Positions 7,620-15,426 of a DNA stretch of 33,505 nt are shown here, one piece after another. Location: positions 1 to 33,505 of the forward strand of contig NZ_SRIC01000061.1 of the NCBI RefSeq assembly GCF_004684775.1. The letters run 5' to 3'. The stretch's first letter is position 1. Each line of letters starts with the position of its first letter. The position numbers and the translations under genes are program-made. The DNA is from Streptomyces sp. MZ04 (GTDB taxonomy: Bacteria; Actinomycetota; Actinomycetes; Streptomycetales; Streptomycetaceae). The notes beneath the pieces are model-generated. The model saw only the letters and a program-made list of their open reading frames with translations. It ran no database searches and had not been told where the DNA came from.

Positions 7620-8678
7620 TCAGTGACACGGCGGCGCCGTAGACCCCCGCACCATCAGCTCAGCCCCGATCGTCGCCACACCCCCCGGCGGCGGCTCCTC
7701 CGCGCCCGTGGCCAGGCGGCCCGCCCGCGCGCCCGCCTCGTGCAGCGGCAGTCGTACGGTCGTCAGGGCGGGGACGGCGTCGATCGAGAAGGGCAGGTCG
7801 TCGAAGCCCGCCACCGAGATGTCCTCGGGGATGCGCAGGCCGCGGTCGCGCAGGGCCGCGGACGCGCCCAGGGCGACCGTGTCGTTGGCGGCCACGATCG
7901 CCGTCAGGTCGGGGGCGCGGCGCAGGAGTTCGAGGGTGGCCTCGTAGCCGGAGCGGCGGGTGTAGGGGCCGTGGACGGTCAGCTCGTCCTGGTCGCCGTG
8001 GTCGGCGGCGGACGCCGCGAGCGCCTCCCGGTGGCCCTCGAGGCGGTGCCGGGTCGTGGTGCGCTCCATGGGGCCCGCCACGTATCCGATCCTGCGGTGG
8101 CCGAGCGTGAGGAGGTGCTCGGTCAGGCGTCGGCCGCCGCTGCGGTTGTCGAAGGTGAGGGTGGCCGTCACGGCGTCCGTGTCCGCCAGCGGGGGCCGTC
8201 CGCACAGCACGATCCGGGTGCCCGCGTCCGCGAGGCGTGCCAGCTTCGCGGAGACCGCGGCCGCGTGGGCGGGGTCCTCAAGGGCGCCGCCGGTCAGCAC
8301 GACCGCGGCCGCGCGCTGCCGCTGCAGCAGGGTGAGGTAGGTGAGCTCGCGCTCCGGGGAGCCGCCCGTGTTGCAGACCACGGCCATCCGCTCGCCGCCC
8401 GCGCGCCCGCCGGGACCGCCGATCTCCGACTGGACGGCGCCCGCCATGATCCCGAAGAAGGGGTCGGCGATGTCGTTCACCAGGATGCCGAGCAGGTCGG
8501 ATGTGGCCGCGGCGAGCGAGCTCGCGGGCCCGTTGAGGACGTAGTCGAGGTCGTCCACGGCACGCAGGACACGCTCCCGGGTGGCCGCGGCCACCGGGTA
8601 GTTGCCGTTCAGTACGCGGGAGACGGTAGCGGGGGAGACCTGGGCGCGGGCCGCCACGTCCGCCAGGGTCACGGTCAT
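7620..8678 (-). CDS. LacI-family transcriptional regulator
   Basis: LacI-type regulator of 352 residues. The N-terminal helix-turn-helix reads TLADVAARAQVSPATVSRVLNG, with the hinge region near residues 45-60, followed by a periplasmic-binding-like sugar-sensing domain (for example GILVNDIADPFFG and the IVAANDTVALG and DISVAGFDDLPFS strands). It is divergent from the Gfo/Idh/MocA-DUF993-isomerase operon, and a palindromic LacI-type operator sits between the two, so it very likely represses that operon until its sugar ligand is present. The ligand is unknown. Confidence 0.92.
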   Translation of the reverse strand: MTVTLADVAARAQVSPATVSRVLNGNYPVAAATRERVLRAVDDLDYVLNGPASSLAAATSDLLGILVNDIADPFFGIMAGAVQSEIGGPGGRAGGERMAVVCNTGGSPERELTYLTLLQRQRAAAVVLTGGALEDPAHAAAVSAKLARLADAGTRIVLCGRPPLADTDAVTATLTFDNRSGGRRLTEHLLTLGHRRIGYVAGPMERTTTRHRLEGHREALAASAADHGDQDELTVHGPYTRRSGYEATLELLRRAPDLTAIVAANDTVALGASAALRDRGLRIPEDISVAGFDDLPFSIDAVPALTTVRLPLHEAGARAGRLATGAEEPPPGGVATIGAELMVRGSTAPPCH

Positions 8679-8764
8679 CTCGTCGTCCTCCGGTCGCTGC
8701 GCTGGTCCGAAAGTCCGAAGCCCTTGTCCGAACCTTGTGCGGCAGGCTAGCTTCTCCTTGGATA

Positions 8765-8776
8765 GAAAGCGCTTGC
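8765..8776. promoter_or_regulatory. Candidate LacI-family operator GAAAGCGCTTGC
   Basis: A palindrome with a perfect AAGCGCTT core (8767-8774) in the 128-bp gap between the divergent LacI gene and the Gfo/Idh/MocA gene. The central CG step in a G-A-A-A-G/C-G-C-T-T frame is typical of LacI-family operators. It lies about 30 bases before the GTG at 8807, where bound repressor would block initiation. Binding is inferred. Confidence 0.6.
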
Positions 8777-8806
8777 TATGCGCCTAGTGCGTACGGAGGG
8801 ACTTCT

Positions 8807-9982
8807 GTGACTCGTAAGACGGTGCGCATCGCCATGAACGGTGTGACAGGACGCATGGGCTACCGCCAGCACCTGGTCCGCTCGATCCTCGCCCTGCGCG
8901 AACAGGGCGGACTCGACCTGGGCGACGGCGAGGGCACGGTGCTGTGGCCCGAGCCCGTCCTCGTGGGCCGCAGGGAGCACGCCCTGCGCGAGATCGCCGA
9001 GCGCCACGGACTTGACCCCGAGACGCACGTCTCGACCGACCTCGACGCGGTCCTCGCCGACCCCGCCATCGACCTCTACTTCGACGCGCAGGTCACCTCC
9101 GCACGCGAGGACGCCATCAAGCGGGCGATCGCCGCCGGCAAGCACGTCTACACGGAGAAGCCGACCGCCACCGGCCTGTCCGGAGCCCTCGAGCTCGCCT
9201 CCCTCGCCAAGGCCGCCGGCATCAAGCACGGCGTCGTACAGGACAAGCTCTTTCTGCCGGGCCTGCTGAAGCTCAAGCGGCTGATCGACGGCGGCTTCTT
9301 CGGCCGGATCCTCTCCGTACGCGGCGAGTTCGGCTACTGGGTCTTCGAGGGCGACTGGCAGAGCGCCCAGCGCCCGTCCTGGAACTACCGCTCGGAGGAC
9401 GGCGGCGGCATCGTCGTCGACATGTTCCCGCACTGGGAGTACGTCCTGCACGAACTGTTCGGCCGCGTACGCAGCGTCCAGGCGCTGACCGCGACGCACA
9501 TCCCGCAGCGCTGGGACGAGCAGAACAAGCCGTACGACGCGACGGCCGACGACTCCGCGTACGGCATCTTCGAACTCGAGGGCGGCGCGATCGCGCAGAT
9601 CAACTCCTCCTGGACGGTCCGCGTCAACCGCGACGAACTGGTCGAGTTCCAGGTCGACGGCACCGAGGGCTCGGCCGTCGCGGGCCTGCGCAACTGCCGC
9701 GTACAGCACCGCGCCGCGACCCCCAAGCCGGTCTGGAACCCGGACCTGCCCGTTACGCACTCCTTCCGTGACCAGTGGCAGGAGGTCCCCGACAATCAAG
9801 GACCCGACGGATTCGACAACGGCTTCAAGGCACAGTGGGAGCTGTTCCTCAAGCACGTGTACGCCGACGCGCCCTACCACTGGGACCTGCACGCGGGCGC
9901 ACGCGGCGTGCAGCTCGCCGAACTGGGCCTGAAGTCCTCCGCCGAGGGCCGCCGCATCGACGTACCGGAGATCGCACAGTGA
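8807..9982 (+). CDS. Gfo/Idh/MocA family NAD(P)-dependent oxidoreductase
   Basis: Sugar or polyol dehydrogenase-like protein of 391 residues. The N-terminal Rossmann fold starts RIAMNGVTGRMGYRQH (glycines at 12-18), and the family catalytic lysine is Lys118 in YTEKPTA. The C-terminal half is the mixed alpha/beta substrate domain. Family members oxidise or reduce a sugar hydroxyl with NAD(P); the substrate here is not known. The GTG at 8807 has GGAGGG six bases upstream; ATG-like starts upstream would run through the LacI operator. First gene of a three-gene operon: its TGA overlaps the GTG of the next gene. Confidence 0.9.
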   Translation: MTRKTVRIAMNGVTGRMGYRQHLVRSILALREQGGLDLGDGEGTVLWPEPVLVGRREHALREIAERHGLDPETHVSTDLDAVLADPAIDLYFDAQVTSAREDAIKRAIAAGKHVYTEKPTATGLSGALELASLAKAAGIKHGVVQDKLFLPGLLKLKRLIDGGFFGRILSVRGEFGYWVFEGDWQSAQRPSWNYRSEDGGGIVVDMFPHWEYVLHELFGRVRSVQALTATHIPQRWDEQNKPYDATADDSAYGIFELEGGAIAQINSSWTVRVNRDELVEFQVDGTEGSAVAGLRNCRVQHRAATPKPVWNPDLPVTHSFRDQWQEVPDNQGPDGFDNGFKAQWELFLKHVYADAPYHWDLHAGARGVQLAELGLKSSAEGRRIDVPEIAQ

Positions 9983-11136
9983 CGCTTCTGCTCCCGGACG
10001 CCACCGGCGGCACGTACCCGTACGTGCCCCGCAGCGCCCCCCTGCCGCCGCCACCCGGCGGCCCGCCCCTCACCTCGCGCACGGTCTTCTCGGCGGCGCA
10101 CGTGGTGGCGGACCCCTTCGCCGACGTCTCCCCGGACTCCCCGGCGGCCGTCGACTGGGACGCCACCCTGGCCTTCCGCCGCCACCTGTGGGCGCAGGGC
10201 CTCGGCGTGGCGGAGGCGATGGACACCGCACAGCGCGGCATGGGCCTGGACTGGCCGGGCGCGGCGGAACTGATCAGACGCTCGGCGGCCGAGGCGAAGT
10301 CGGTCGGCGGCAGGATCGCCTGCGGCGTGGGAACAGACCAACTCGCCTATCCCGCCGACCTGTTGACGGTCCGCTCGGCGTACGAGGAGCAGCTGGCCCT
10401 GGTCGAGTCGACCGGCGCGCAGGTGATCCTGATGGCGTCACGGGCGCTGGCGGCGGCCGCGAAGTCGCCGGACGACTACCTGGAGACGTACGCCCACCTC
10501 CTGCGCCAGGCGAGCGAGCCGGTGATCCTGCACTGGCTCGGCCCGATGTTCGACCCGGCGCTCGGCGGCTACTGGGGGAGCGAGGACCTGGACGCGGCGA
10601 CCGACACGTTCCTGGAGGTCATCGCGGCGCACCCCGACAAGGTCGACGGCATCAAGATCTCCCTCCTGGACCCGGGGCGCGAGATCGCCCTGCGCCGCCG
10701 CCTCCCGAACGGCGTCCGCTGCTACACGGGCGACGACTTCAACTACCCCGAACTGATCGCGGGCGACGAGCAGGGCTTCAGCCACGCCCTCCTCGGCATC
10801 TTCGACCCGCTGGCGCCGCTGGCGGCACAGGCGGTGCGCGCCCTGGACACGGGCGACACCAAGGCCTTCCGCGCCCACCTCGACCCCACGGTCGAACTCT
10901 CCCGGCACCTGTTCCAGCCGCCCACCCGCTTCTACAAGACGGGGGTGGTGTTCCTGGCCTGGCTGGCGGGCCACCAGGACCACTTCACGATGGTGGGCGG
11001 CCTGCAGTCGGCGCGCTCGCTCCCGCATCTGGCCCGCGCCTACGAACTGGCGGACGGGCTCGGCCTGTTCCCGGACCCGGCCGTGGCCGAGTCCCGTATG
11101 CGATCCCTGCTCACCGTGTACGGAGTCCAGCAATGA
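9979..11136 (+). CDS. DUF993 protein (dihydrodipicolinate synthase-like aldolase fold)
   Basis: DUF993-type protein of 385 residues, related to the dihydrodipicolinate synthase/N-acetylneuraminate lyase TIM-barrel superfamily. Visible barrel strands include GGRIACGVGTDQL, AQVILMASRAL, EPVILHWLGP and DGIKISLLD; the lysine in DGIKIS is at the place of the Schiff-base lysine of the superfamily (inferred). It starts with a GTG that overlaps the preceding TGA (GTGA) and ends in an ATGA overlap with the isomerase gene, so translation of all three is coupled. Likely job: retro-aldol cleavage of an oxidised, isomerised sugar. No member has a firmly known substrate to my knowledge. Confidence 0.85.
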   Translation: MTLLLPDATGGTYPYVPRSAPLPPPPGGPPLTSRTVFSAAHVVADPFADVSPDSPAAVDWDATLAFRRHLWAQGLGVAEAMDTAQRGMGLDWPGAAELIRRSAAEAKSVGGRIACGVGTDQLAYPADLLTVRSAYEEQLALVESTGAQVILMASRALAAAAKSPDDYLETYAHLLRQASEPVILHWLGPMFDPALGGYWGSEDLDAATDTFLEVIAAHPDKVDGIKISLLDPGREIALRRRLPNGVRCYTGDDFNYPELIAGDEQGFSHALLGIFDPLAPLAAQAVRALDTGDTKAFRAHLDPTVELSRHLFQPPTRFYKTGVVFLAWLAGHQDHFTMVGGLQSARSLPHLARAYELADGLGLFPDPAVAESRMRSLLTVYGVQQ

Positions 11137-11975
11137 GTCCATCCGTGAGCGAGGAACTCGCACGTTTCTCCATCAACCAGATGACGGTAAAGCAGCTGTC
11201 ACTTCCTGAACTGGTCACCGCGTGCGGTGAGTTGGGCATCCCCGGGGTCGGCCTCTGGCGCGAACCGGTTGCGGCCCACGGCCTGGAGAAGACCGCCAAG
11301 CTGATGCGTGACGCGGGCCTGTCCGTGACGACCCTCTGCCGGGGCGGCTTCCTCACCGCGATCGACCCGCACGCGCGCGTGGCGGCGATCGACGACAACA
11401 AGGCGGCGATCGACGAGGCGGCGACGCTGGGAACGCGGACGCTGGTCCTGGTCTCCGGCGGCCTGCCGCCCGACTCGAAGGACCTGCGAGGGGCACGCGA
11501 ACGCGTCGCCGACGCACTGGCGGAACTCGCCCCGTACGCGGCGGCGCGGGGCGTCCGCCTGGCGATCGAGCCACTCCACCCGATGTTCGCGTCCGACCGT
11601 TGCGTGGTGTCCACGCTGGCCCAGGCGCTGGACCTGGCGGAGCGGTTTCCCGCGTCGCAGGTGGGGGTGTGCGTGGACACGTACCACGTCTGGTGGGACG
11701 ACGAGGCCCCCGCCGGAATCGCCCGCGCGGGCGCGGCGGGCCGCCTGCACGCCTTCCAACTGGCGGACTGGGTGACGCCCTTGCCCGAGGGCGTCCTGAA
11801 CGGCCGCGGACAGCTGGGGGACGGCGCGATCGACATGCGGGAGTGGCGGGGCTACGTGGAGCGGGCGGGGTACGCGGGCCCGATCGAGGTCGAACTCTTC
11901 AACGAGACCCTGTGGAAGCGCGAGGGCAGAGAACTCCTCTCGGAGACGGCTACGAGATACGTGGCCTACGCCTGA
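11133..11975 (+). CDS. Sugar phosphate isomerase/epimerase-like TIM barrel
   Basis: Xylose-isomerase-like TIM barrel of 280 residues. Conserved-looking metal-site elements are the Glu in LAIEPLHPMFASDRC, VCVDTYHVWWD, the FQLADW strand and IEVELFNETLW near the C-terminus. Members isomerise or epimerise sugars and inosose-like compounds, and some cleave 3-keto-glycosides. It starts with ATGA overlapping the stop of the DUF993 gene. Third gene of the LacI-controlled operon. The substrate is unknown. Confidence 0.88.
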   Translation: MSPSVSEELARFSINQMTVKQLSLPELVTACGELGIPGVGLWREPVAAHGLEKTAKLMRDAGLSVTTLCRGGFLTAIDPHARVAAIDDNKAAIDEAATLGTRTLVLVSGGLPPDSKDLRGARERVADALAELAPYAAARGVRLAIEPLHPMFASDRCVVSTLAQALDLAERFPASQVGVCVDTYHVWWDDEAPAGIARAGAAGRLHAFQLADWVTPLPEGVLNGRGQLGDGAIDMREWRGYVERAGYAGPIEVELFNETLWKREGRELLSETATRYVAYA

Positions 11976-12090
11976 CGGGGACACGGCGGGTCAACGTCTT
12001 GGCAGGTCGCACTCACTTCGGGTGACGGTACGGTCGTACAAGAGACCGCGACGCGCACCGGCGTCCAGACTCGCGCCCATGGGAGCAGTG

Positions 12091-12693
12091 ATGACGAACC
12101 ATCGGCAGGATCAGGCCACCGAGGAAACCTGGATGTTCCCGCCGGCAGCCGGCTGGACCTTCGACCAGGTCAAGCACTTGGAGCTGCCCTTCGACTGGGA
12201 ACTCGTGGACGGAGTGATCGTGCCTCGTGGGCAGACCAAGTTCTGGCACAACCGGGTCCGGGACAGGATCGCGTACGCATTGGAGGCGGCCGCTGTCGAT
12301 CCGTATGCCGTCGTGATCGAGCAGTGCGTCATGCTCGACGACCAGAACACCCCAAAGCCCGATGCGATCGTCTTCGACCCGCGTGGGCTCAGCTTCTTCG
12401 AGACCGAATGCGTCCCCGTGGACAAGGTGGCCCTGGCCGTCGAGGTCGTCTCCCCGGGCTCCCGTCAGGACGACCGAGTCCGCAAGCCCGCGCTCTTCGC
12501 CGGGGCCAAAGTGGCCTGCTACTGGCGCGTGGAGCTCGACCGTGACCACCGGCTCGCGGTCCACGAATACTGGCTGCACGCCGAGACGCGGTCGTACATT
12601 CCCGCTCCCATGCATCCGGTGCACCACGACAAGCTGACGACGGAAGTGCCGTTCCCCGTGGAGATCGACCTCACGGCGCTCACCGAATTCTGA
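12091..12693 (+). CDS. Uma2 family protein (second copy)
   Basis: Uma2/DUF820 family, 200 residues, PD-(D/E)XK nuclease-like. The conserved parts are FDWELVDGVIV near the N-terminus, KPDAIVFD with the acidic residue, LAVEVVSPGSRQDDRVRKPALFAGAKVACYWRVE, and the C-terminal Leu-rich end. It is only distantly similar to the copy at 7006-7578, so it is not a recent local duplicate. I chose the ATG at 12091 because GGGAG lies five bases upstream; ATGs at 12022 and 12079 are in frame. A strong hairpin follows at 12819-12862. Function unknown. Confidence 0.85.
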   Translation: MTNHRQDQATEETWMFPPAAGWTFDQVKHLELPFDWELVDGVIVPRGQTKFWHNRVRDRIAYALEAAAVDPYAVVIEQCVMLDDQNTPKPDAIVFDPRGLSFFETECVPVDKVALAVEVVSPGSRQDDRVRKPALFAGAKVACYWRVELDRDHRLAVHEYWLHAETRSYIPAPMHPVHHDKLTTEVPFPVEIDLTALTEF

Positions 12694-12818
12694 CGCCTTG
12701 CTGAAAGGTTGCCCGCTGCCGCCGTACAACCCTTCTCGCCCGAAGAGGGTCGTACTTGGTGTCAGGGCTTCCGCAGGGGGGATCCGGGGGGATTCGCGGA
12801 GGACCGGCAGGGGAGGGG

Positions 12819-12862
12819 AGACCCGTGGGGGCCCGGTCGAGAGACCGGGCCCCCACGGGTCT
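12819..12862 (+). terminator. 20-bp perfect hairpin after Uma2 gene
   Basis: Arms of 20 bases (12819-12838 and 12843-12862) pair perfectly around a GAGA tetraloop; the core is GACCCGTGGGGGCCCGGTC and its complement. It lies 126 bases after the Uma2 stop and about 60 bases before recD2. There is no T-run, which is usual for Streptomyces terminators. It probably separates the two genes. Confidence 0.75.
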
Positions 12863-12911
12863 GTAAGGCCGGAGTTGTCCACAGGCGCACCGCACTGTCA
12901 GTGCCCAGCGG

Positions 12912-12923
12912 TAGCGTCGGATC
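12912..12923 (+). promoter_or_regulatory. Candidate leaderless promoter of recD2
   Basis: TAGCGT, a TANNNT -10 element, ends exactly six bases before the recD2 ATG, and no ribosome-binding site is present. This is the geometry of a leaderless Streptomyces mRNA. No clear -35 was seen. The same arrangement occurs at 28621. Confidence 0.4.
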
Positions 12924-15245
12924 ATGTCGAGTCCAGTTGGAGTGACGGCGGGAGCGGTGCCCGCGGCGCGTGCCGCGGTCGTCGAGGGGGTCCTGGAGCG
13001 GATCACGTACGCCAACGAGGAGAACGGGTACACGGTCGCCCGTGTGGACACCGGCCGCGGCGGCGGCGACCTGCTCACCGTCGTCGGTTCGCTCCTGGGT
13101 GCCCAGGTGGGGGAGTCGCTGCGGATGGAGGGGCGCTGGGGCTCCCATCCCCAGTACGGCAAGCAGTTCACCGTGGAGAACTACACGACGGTTCTGCCGG
13201 CCACCATCCAGGGCATCCGGCGCTATCTCGGCTCGGGTCTCATCAAGGGCATCGGCCCCGTCATGGCCGACCGCATCACCACCCACTTCGGCGTCGACAC
13301 CCTCGACATCATCGAGACCGAACCCAAGCGGCTCGTGGAAGTGCCCGGCCTCGGTCCCAAGCGGACCAAGATGATCGCCGCGGCCTGGGAGGAGCAGAAG
13401 GCCATCAAGGAGGTCATGGTCTTTCTCCAGGGAGTCGGTGTCTCCCCCTCCATCGCCGTTCGGATCTATAAGAAGTACGGCGATTCCTCCATCTCCGTCG
13501 TCAAGAACGAGCCCTATCGGCTTGCGGCCGACGTCTGGGGCATCGGCTTCCTCACCGCCGACCGCATCGCCCAGTCCGTCGGCATCCCGCACGACAGCCC
13601 CGAACGCGTCAAGGCGGGACTGCAGTACGCGCTCTCGCAATCCACCGACCAGGGGAACTGCTACCTCCCGGAGGAGCGGCTCATCGCCGACGCGGTGAAG
13701 TTGCTCCAGGTCGACACGGGGCTCGTCATCGACTGCCTCGGGGAACTCGCGGGAGAGGAGGAAGGGGTCGTACGGGAGACCGTGCCCGGCCCGAAAGGGG
13801 AGCAGGACGTCACCGCCGTCTATCTCGTCCCCTTCCACCGTGCCGAACTCTCCCTCTCCGCCCAGCTCCTGCGCCTCCTCAGGACCACGGAAGACCGCAT
13901 GCCCGGCTTCCGCGACGTGGCCTGGGACAAGGCCCTGTCCTGGCTGGCCGGCCGCACCGGCGCCGAGCTCGCCCCCGAGCAGGAGTCCGCCGTCAGGCTG
14001 GCGCTGACCCGGAAGGTCGCCGTCCTGACCGGCGGGCCCGGCTGCGGAAAGTCCTTCACCGTCCGGTCGATCGTGGAGCTCGCCCGCGCCAAGAAGGCGA
14101 AGGTCGTCCTCGCCGCCCCCACGGGGCGAGCAGCCAAGCGGCTCGCGGAGCTCACCGGAGCCGAGGCCTCCACGGTCCACCGGCTCCTCGAACTGAAGCC
14201 GGGAGGCGACGCCGCGTACGACAAGGAGCGGCCGCTCGACGCCGACCTGGTCGTGGTCGACGAGGCGTCCATGCTGGACCTGCTGCTCGCCAACAAGCTG
14301 GTGAAGGCCGTCGCGCCGGGCGCCCATCTGCTCTTCGTGGGCGACGTGGACCAGTTGCCGAGCGTCGGCGCGGGCGAGGTCCTGCGGGACATGCTCGCCG
14401 AGGAGAGCCCGATCCCCGCCGTCCGCCTCACCCGCATCTTCCGGCAGGCCCAGGAGTCGGGCGTCGTCACCAACGCCCACCGGATCAACTCCGGGGTGCC
14501 GCCCATCACCCAGGGCCTCAGCGACTTCTTCCTGTTCGTGGAGGACGAGACCGAGGACGCGGGGCGCCTCACGGTGGACGTGGCGGCCCGCCGCATCCCG
14601 GCGAAGTTCGGCCTCGACCCGCGCCGCGACGTCCAGGTGCTCGCCCCCATGCACCGCGGCCCGGCAGGCGCGGGCAACCTGAACGGCCTGCTCCAGCAGG
14701 CCATCACGCCCAGCAGACCTGACGTACCGGAGAAGCGGTTCGGCGGCCGGGTGTTCCGCGTCGGCGACAAGGTCACCCAGATCCGCAACAACTACGAAAA
14801 GGGGCAGAACGGCGTCTTCAATGGCACGGTCGGAGTGGTCACCGCGCTCGACGCCGACGAGCAGCGGCTGACGGTCCTGACGGACGAGGACGAGGAGATT
14901 CCGTACGAGTTCGATGAACTGGACGAGCTGGCGCACGCGTACGCGGTCACCATCCACCGCTCCCAGGGCAGCGAGTATCCGGCGGTGGTGATCCCCGTGA
15001 CCACGGGGGCATGGATGATGCTGCAACGGAATCTGCTCTATACGGCGGTGACACGCGCCAAGAAGCTGGTCGTCCTTGTCGGATCGCGCAAGGCTCTGGG
15101 ACAAGCGGTACGCACGGTCTCAGCGGGTAAGCGCTGTACAGCCCTGGATTTTCGGCTCGCGGGCGGCCGGGCAAGTACCCCTGGAAGTACCTCTGGAAGC
15201 CCCTCCGGAACCCCCTCCGGAAATTTTGATCGATCATTCGAGTAG
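12924..15245 (+). CDS. recD2: RecD2-type SF1 DNA helicase
   Basis: ATP-dependent 5'-3' DNA helicase of the RecD2/RecD-TraA group, 773 residues. The N-terminal third holds the RecD2 OB-like and helix-hairpin-helix segments (GIGPVMADRI, VPGLGPKRTKMI). The motor follows: Walker A GGPGCGKS (residues 370-377), Walker B DEAS (Asp446-Glu447), a GDVDQLPSVGAGEVL motif III, and motif V/VI around HRSQG (His678) and LYTAVTRAKK. It works without RecBC in DNA repair or replication stress tolerance. The C-terminus has a Ser/Thr/Pro/Gly tail made of four 12-bp repeats. Start and promoter suggest a leaderless message. Confidence 0.93.
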   Translation: MSSPVGVTAGAVPAARAAVVEGVLERITYANEENGYTVARVDTGRGGGDLLTVVGSLLGAQVGESLRMEGRWGSHPQYGKQFTVENYTTVLPATIQGIRRYLGSGLIKGIGPVMADRITTHFGVDTLDIIETEPKRLVEVPGLGPKRTKMIAAAWEEQKAIKEVMVFLQGVGVSPSIAVRIYKKYGDSSISVVKNEPYRLAADVWGIGFLTADRIAQSVGIPHDSPERVKAGLQYALSQSTDQGNCYLPEERLIADAVKLLQVDTGLVIDCLGELAGEEEGVVRETVPGPKGEQDVTAVYLVPFHRAELSLSAQLLRLLRTTEDRMPGFRDVAWDKALSWLAGRTGAELAPEQESAVRLALTRKVAVLTGGPGCGKSFTVRSIVELARAKKAKVVLAAPTGRAAKRLAELTGAEASTVHRLLELKPGGDAAYDKERPLDADLVVVDEASMLDLLLANKLVKAVAPGAHLLFVGDVDQLPSVGAGEVLRDMLAEESPIPAVRLTRIFRQAQESGVVTNAHRINSGVPPITQGLSDFFLFVEDETEDAGRLTVDVAARRIPAKFGLDPRRDVQVLAPMHRGPAGAGNLNGLLQQAITPSRPDVPEKRFGGRVFRVGDKVTQIRNNYEKGQNGVFNGTVGVVTALDADEQRLTVLTDEDEEIPYEFDELDELAHAYAVTIHRSQGSEYPAVVIPVTTGAWMMLQRNLLYTAVTRAKKLVVLVGSRKALGQAVRTVSAGKRCTALDFRLAGGRASTPGSTSGSPSGTPSGNFDRSFE
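15171..15218 (+). repeat. Four 12-bp tandem repeats in recD2 C-terminal tail
   Basis: Four consecutive 12-base units (starting GCAAGTACC, GGAAGTACC, GGAAGCCCC, GGAACCCCC) in frame with recD2. They encode the repeated four-residue pattern S/T-P/T-S/P-G. The period is a multiple of three, so copy changes keep the frame. Confidence 0.8.
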
Positions 15246-15299
15246 GAAAGGTCACAGAGCACTTCCGGAACCCGGGCGAACGGGGCAGGATGAGCAGGT

Positions 15300-15320
15300 T
15301 GGCGGCACTGAGTGCCGCCA
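15300..15320 (+). terminator. Short hairpin between recD2 and gltA
   Basis: GGCGGCAC and GTGCCGCC pair around a TGA loop (plus one outer T-A pair), 55 bases after the recD2 stop. It could end recD2 transcripts or lie in the gltA leader. No T-run follows. Confidence 0.4.
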
Positions 15321-15341
15321 TTAGGCCCAATGGTCGACCCC

Positions 15342-15351
15342 GAGTGCACTC
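15342..15351. promoter_or_regulatory. Palindrome GAGTGCACTC upstream of gltA
   Basis: A perfect 10-base palindrome 75 bases before the gltA start, in the 181-bp gap after recD2. It may be an operator for a regulator of citrate synthase; no binder can be named from sequence. Confidence 0.25.
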
Positions 15352-15426
15352 TCCAGGGCCAAATGGGGGATGGTAGAGACAGTCAGGGCACCTCGAAGAA
15401 GAGGCACAACGTCGGTGAGGGATGAC

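Noticed and set aside
8807..9982. Gfo/Idh/MocA gene as the missing inositol dehydrogenase IolG
   Set aside because: It is under its own LacI regulator, coupled to DUF993 and an isomerase 12 kb away, and lacks a clear IolG-specific signature, so the link is not supported.
12762..15104. A long open frame of 780 codons on the minus strand opposite recD2
   Set aside because: It is the antisense shadow of a high-GC gene: Gly/Arg/Asp-rich, no known motif, while the plus strand has every helicase motif.
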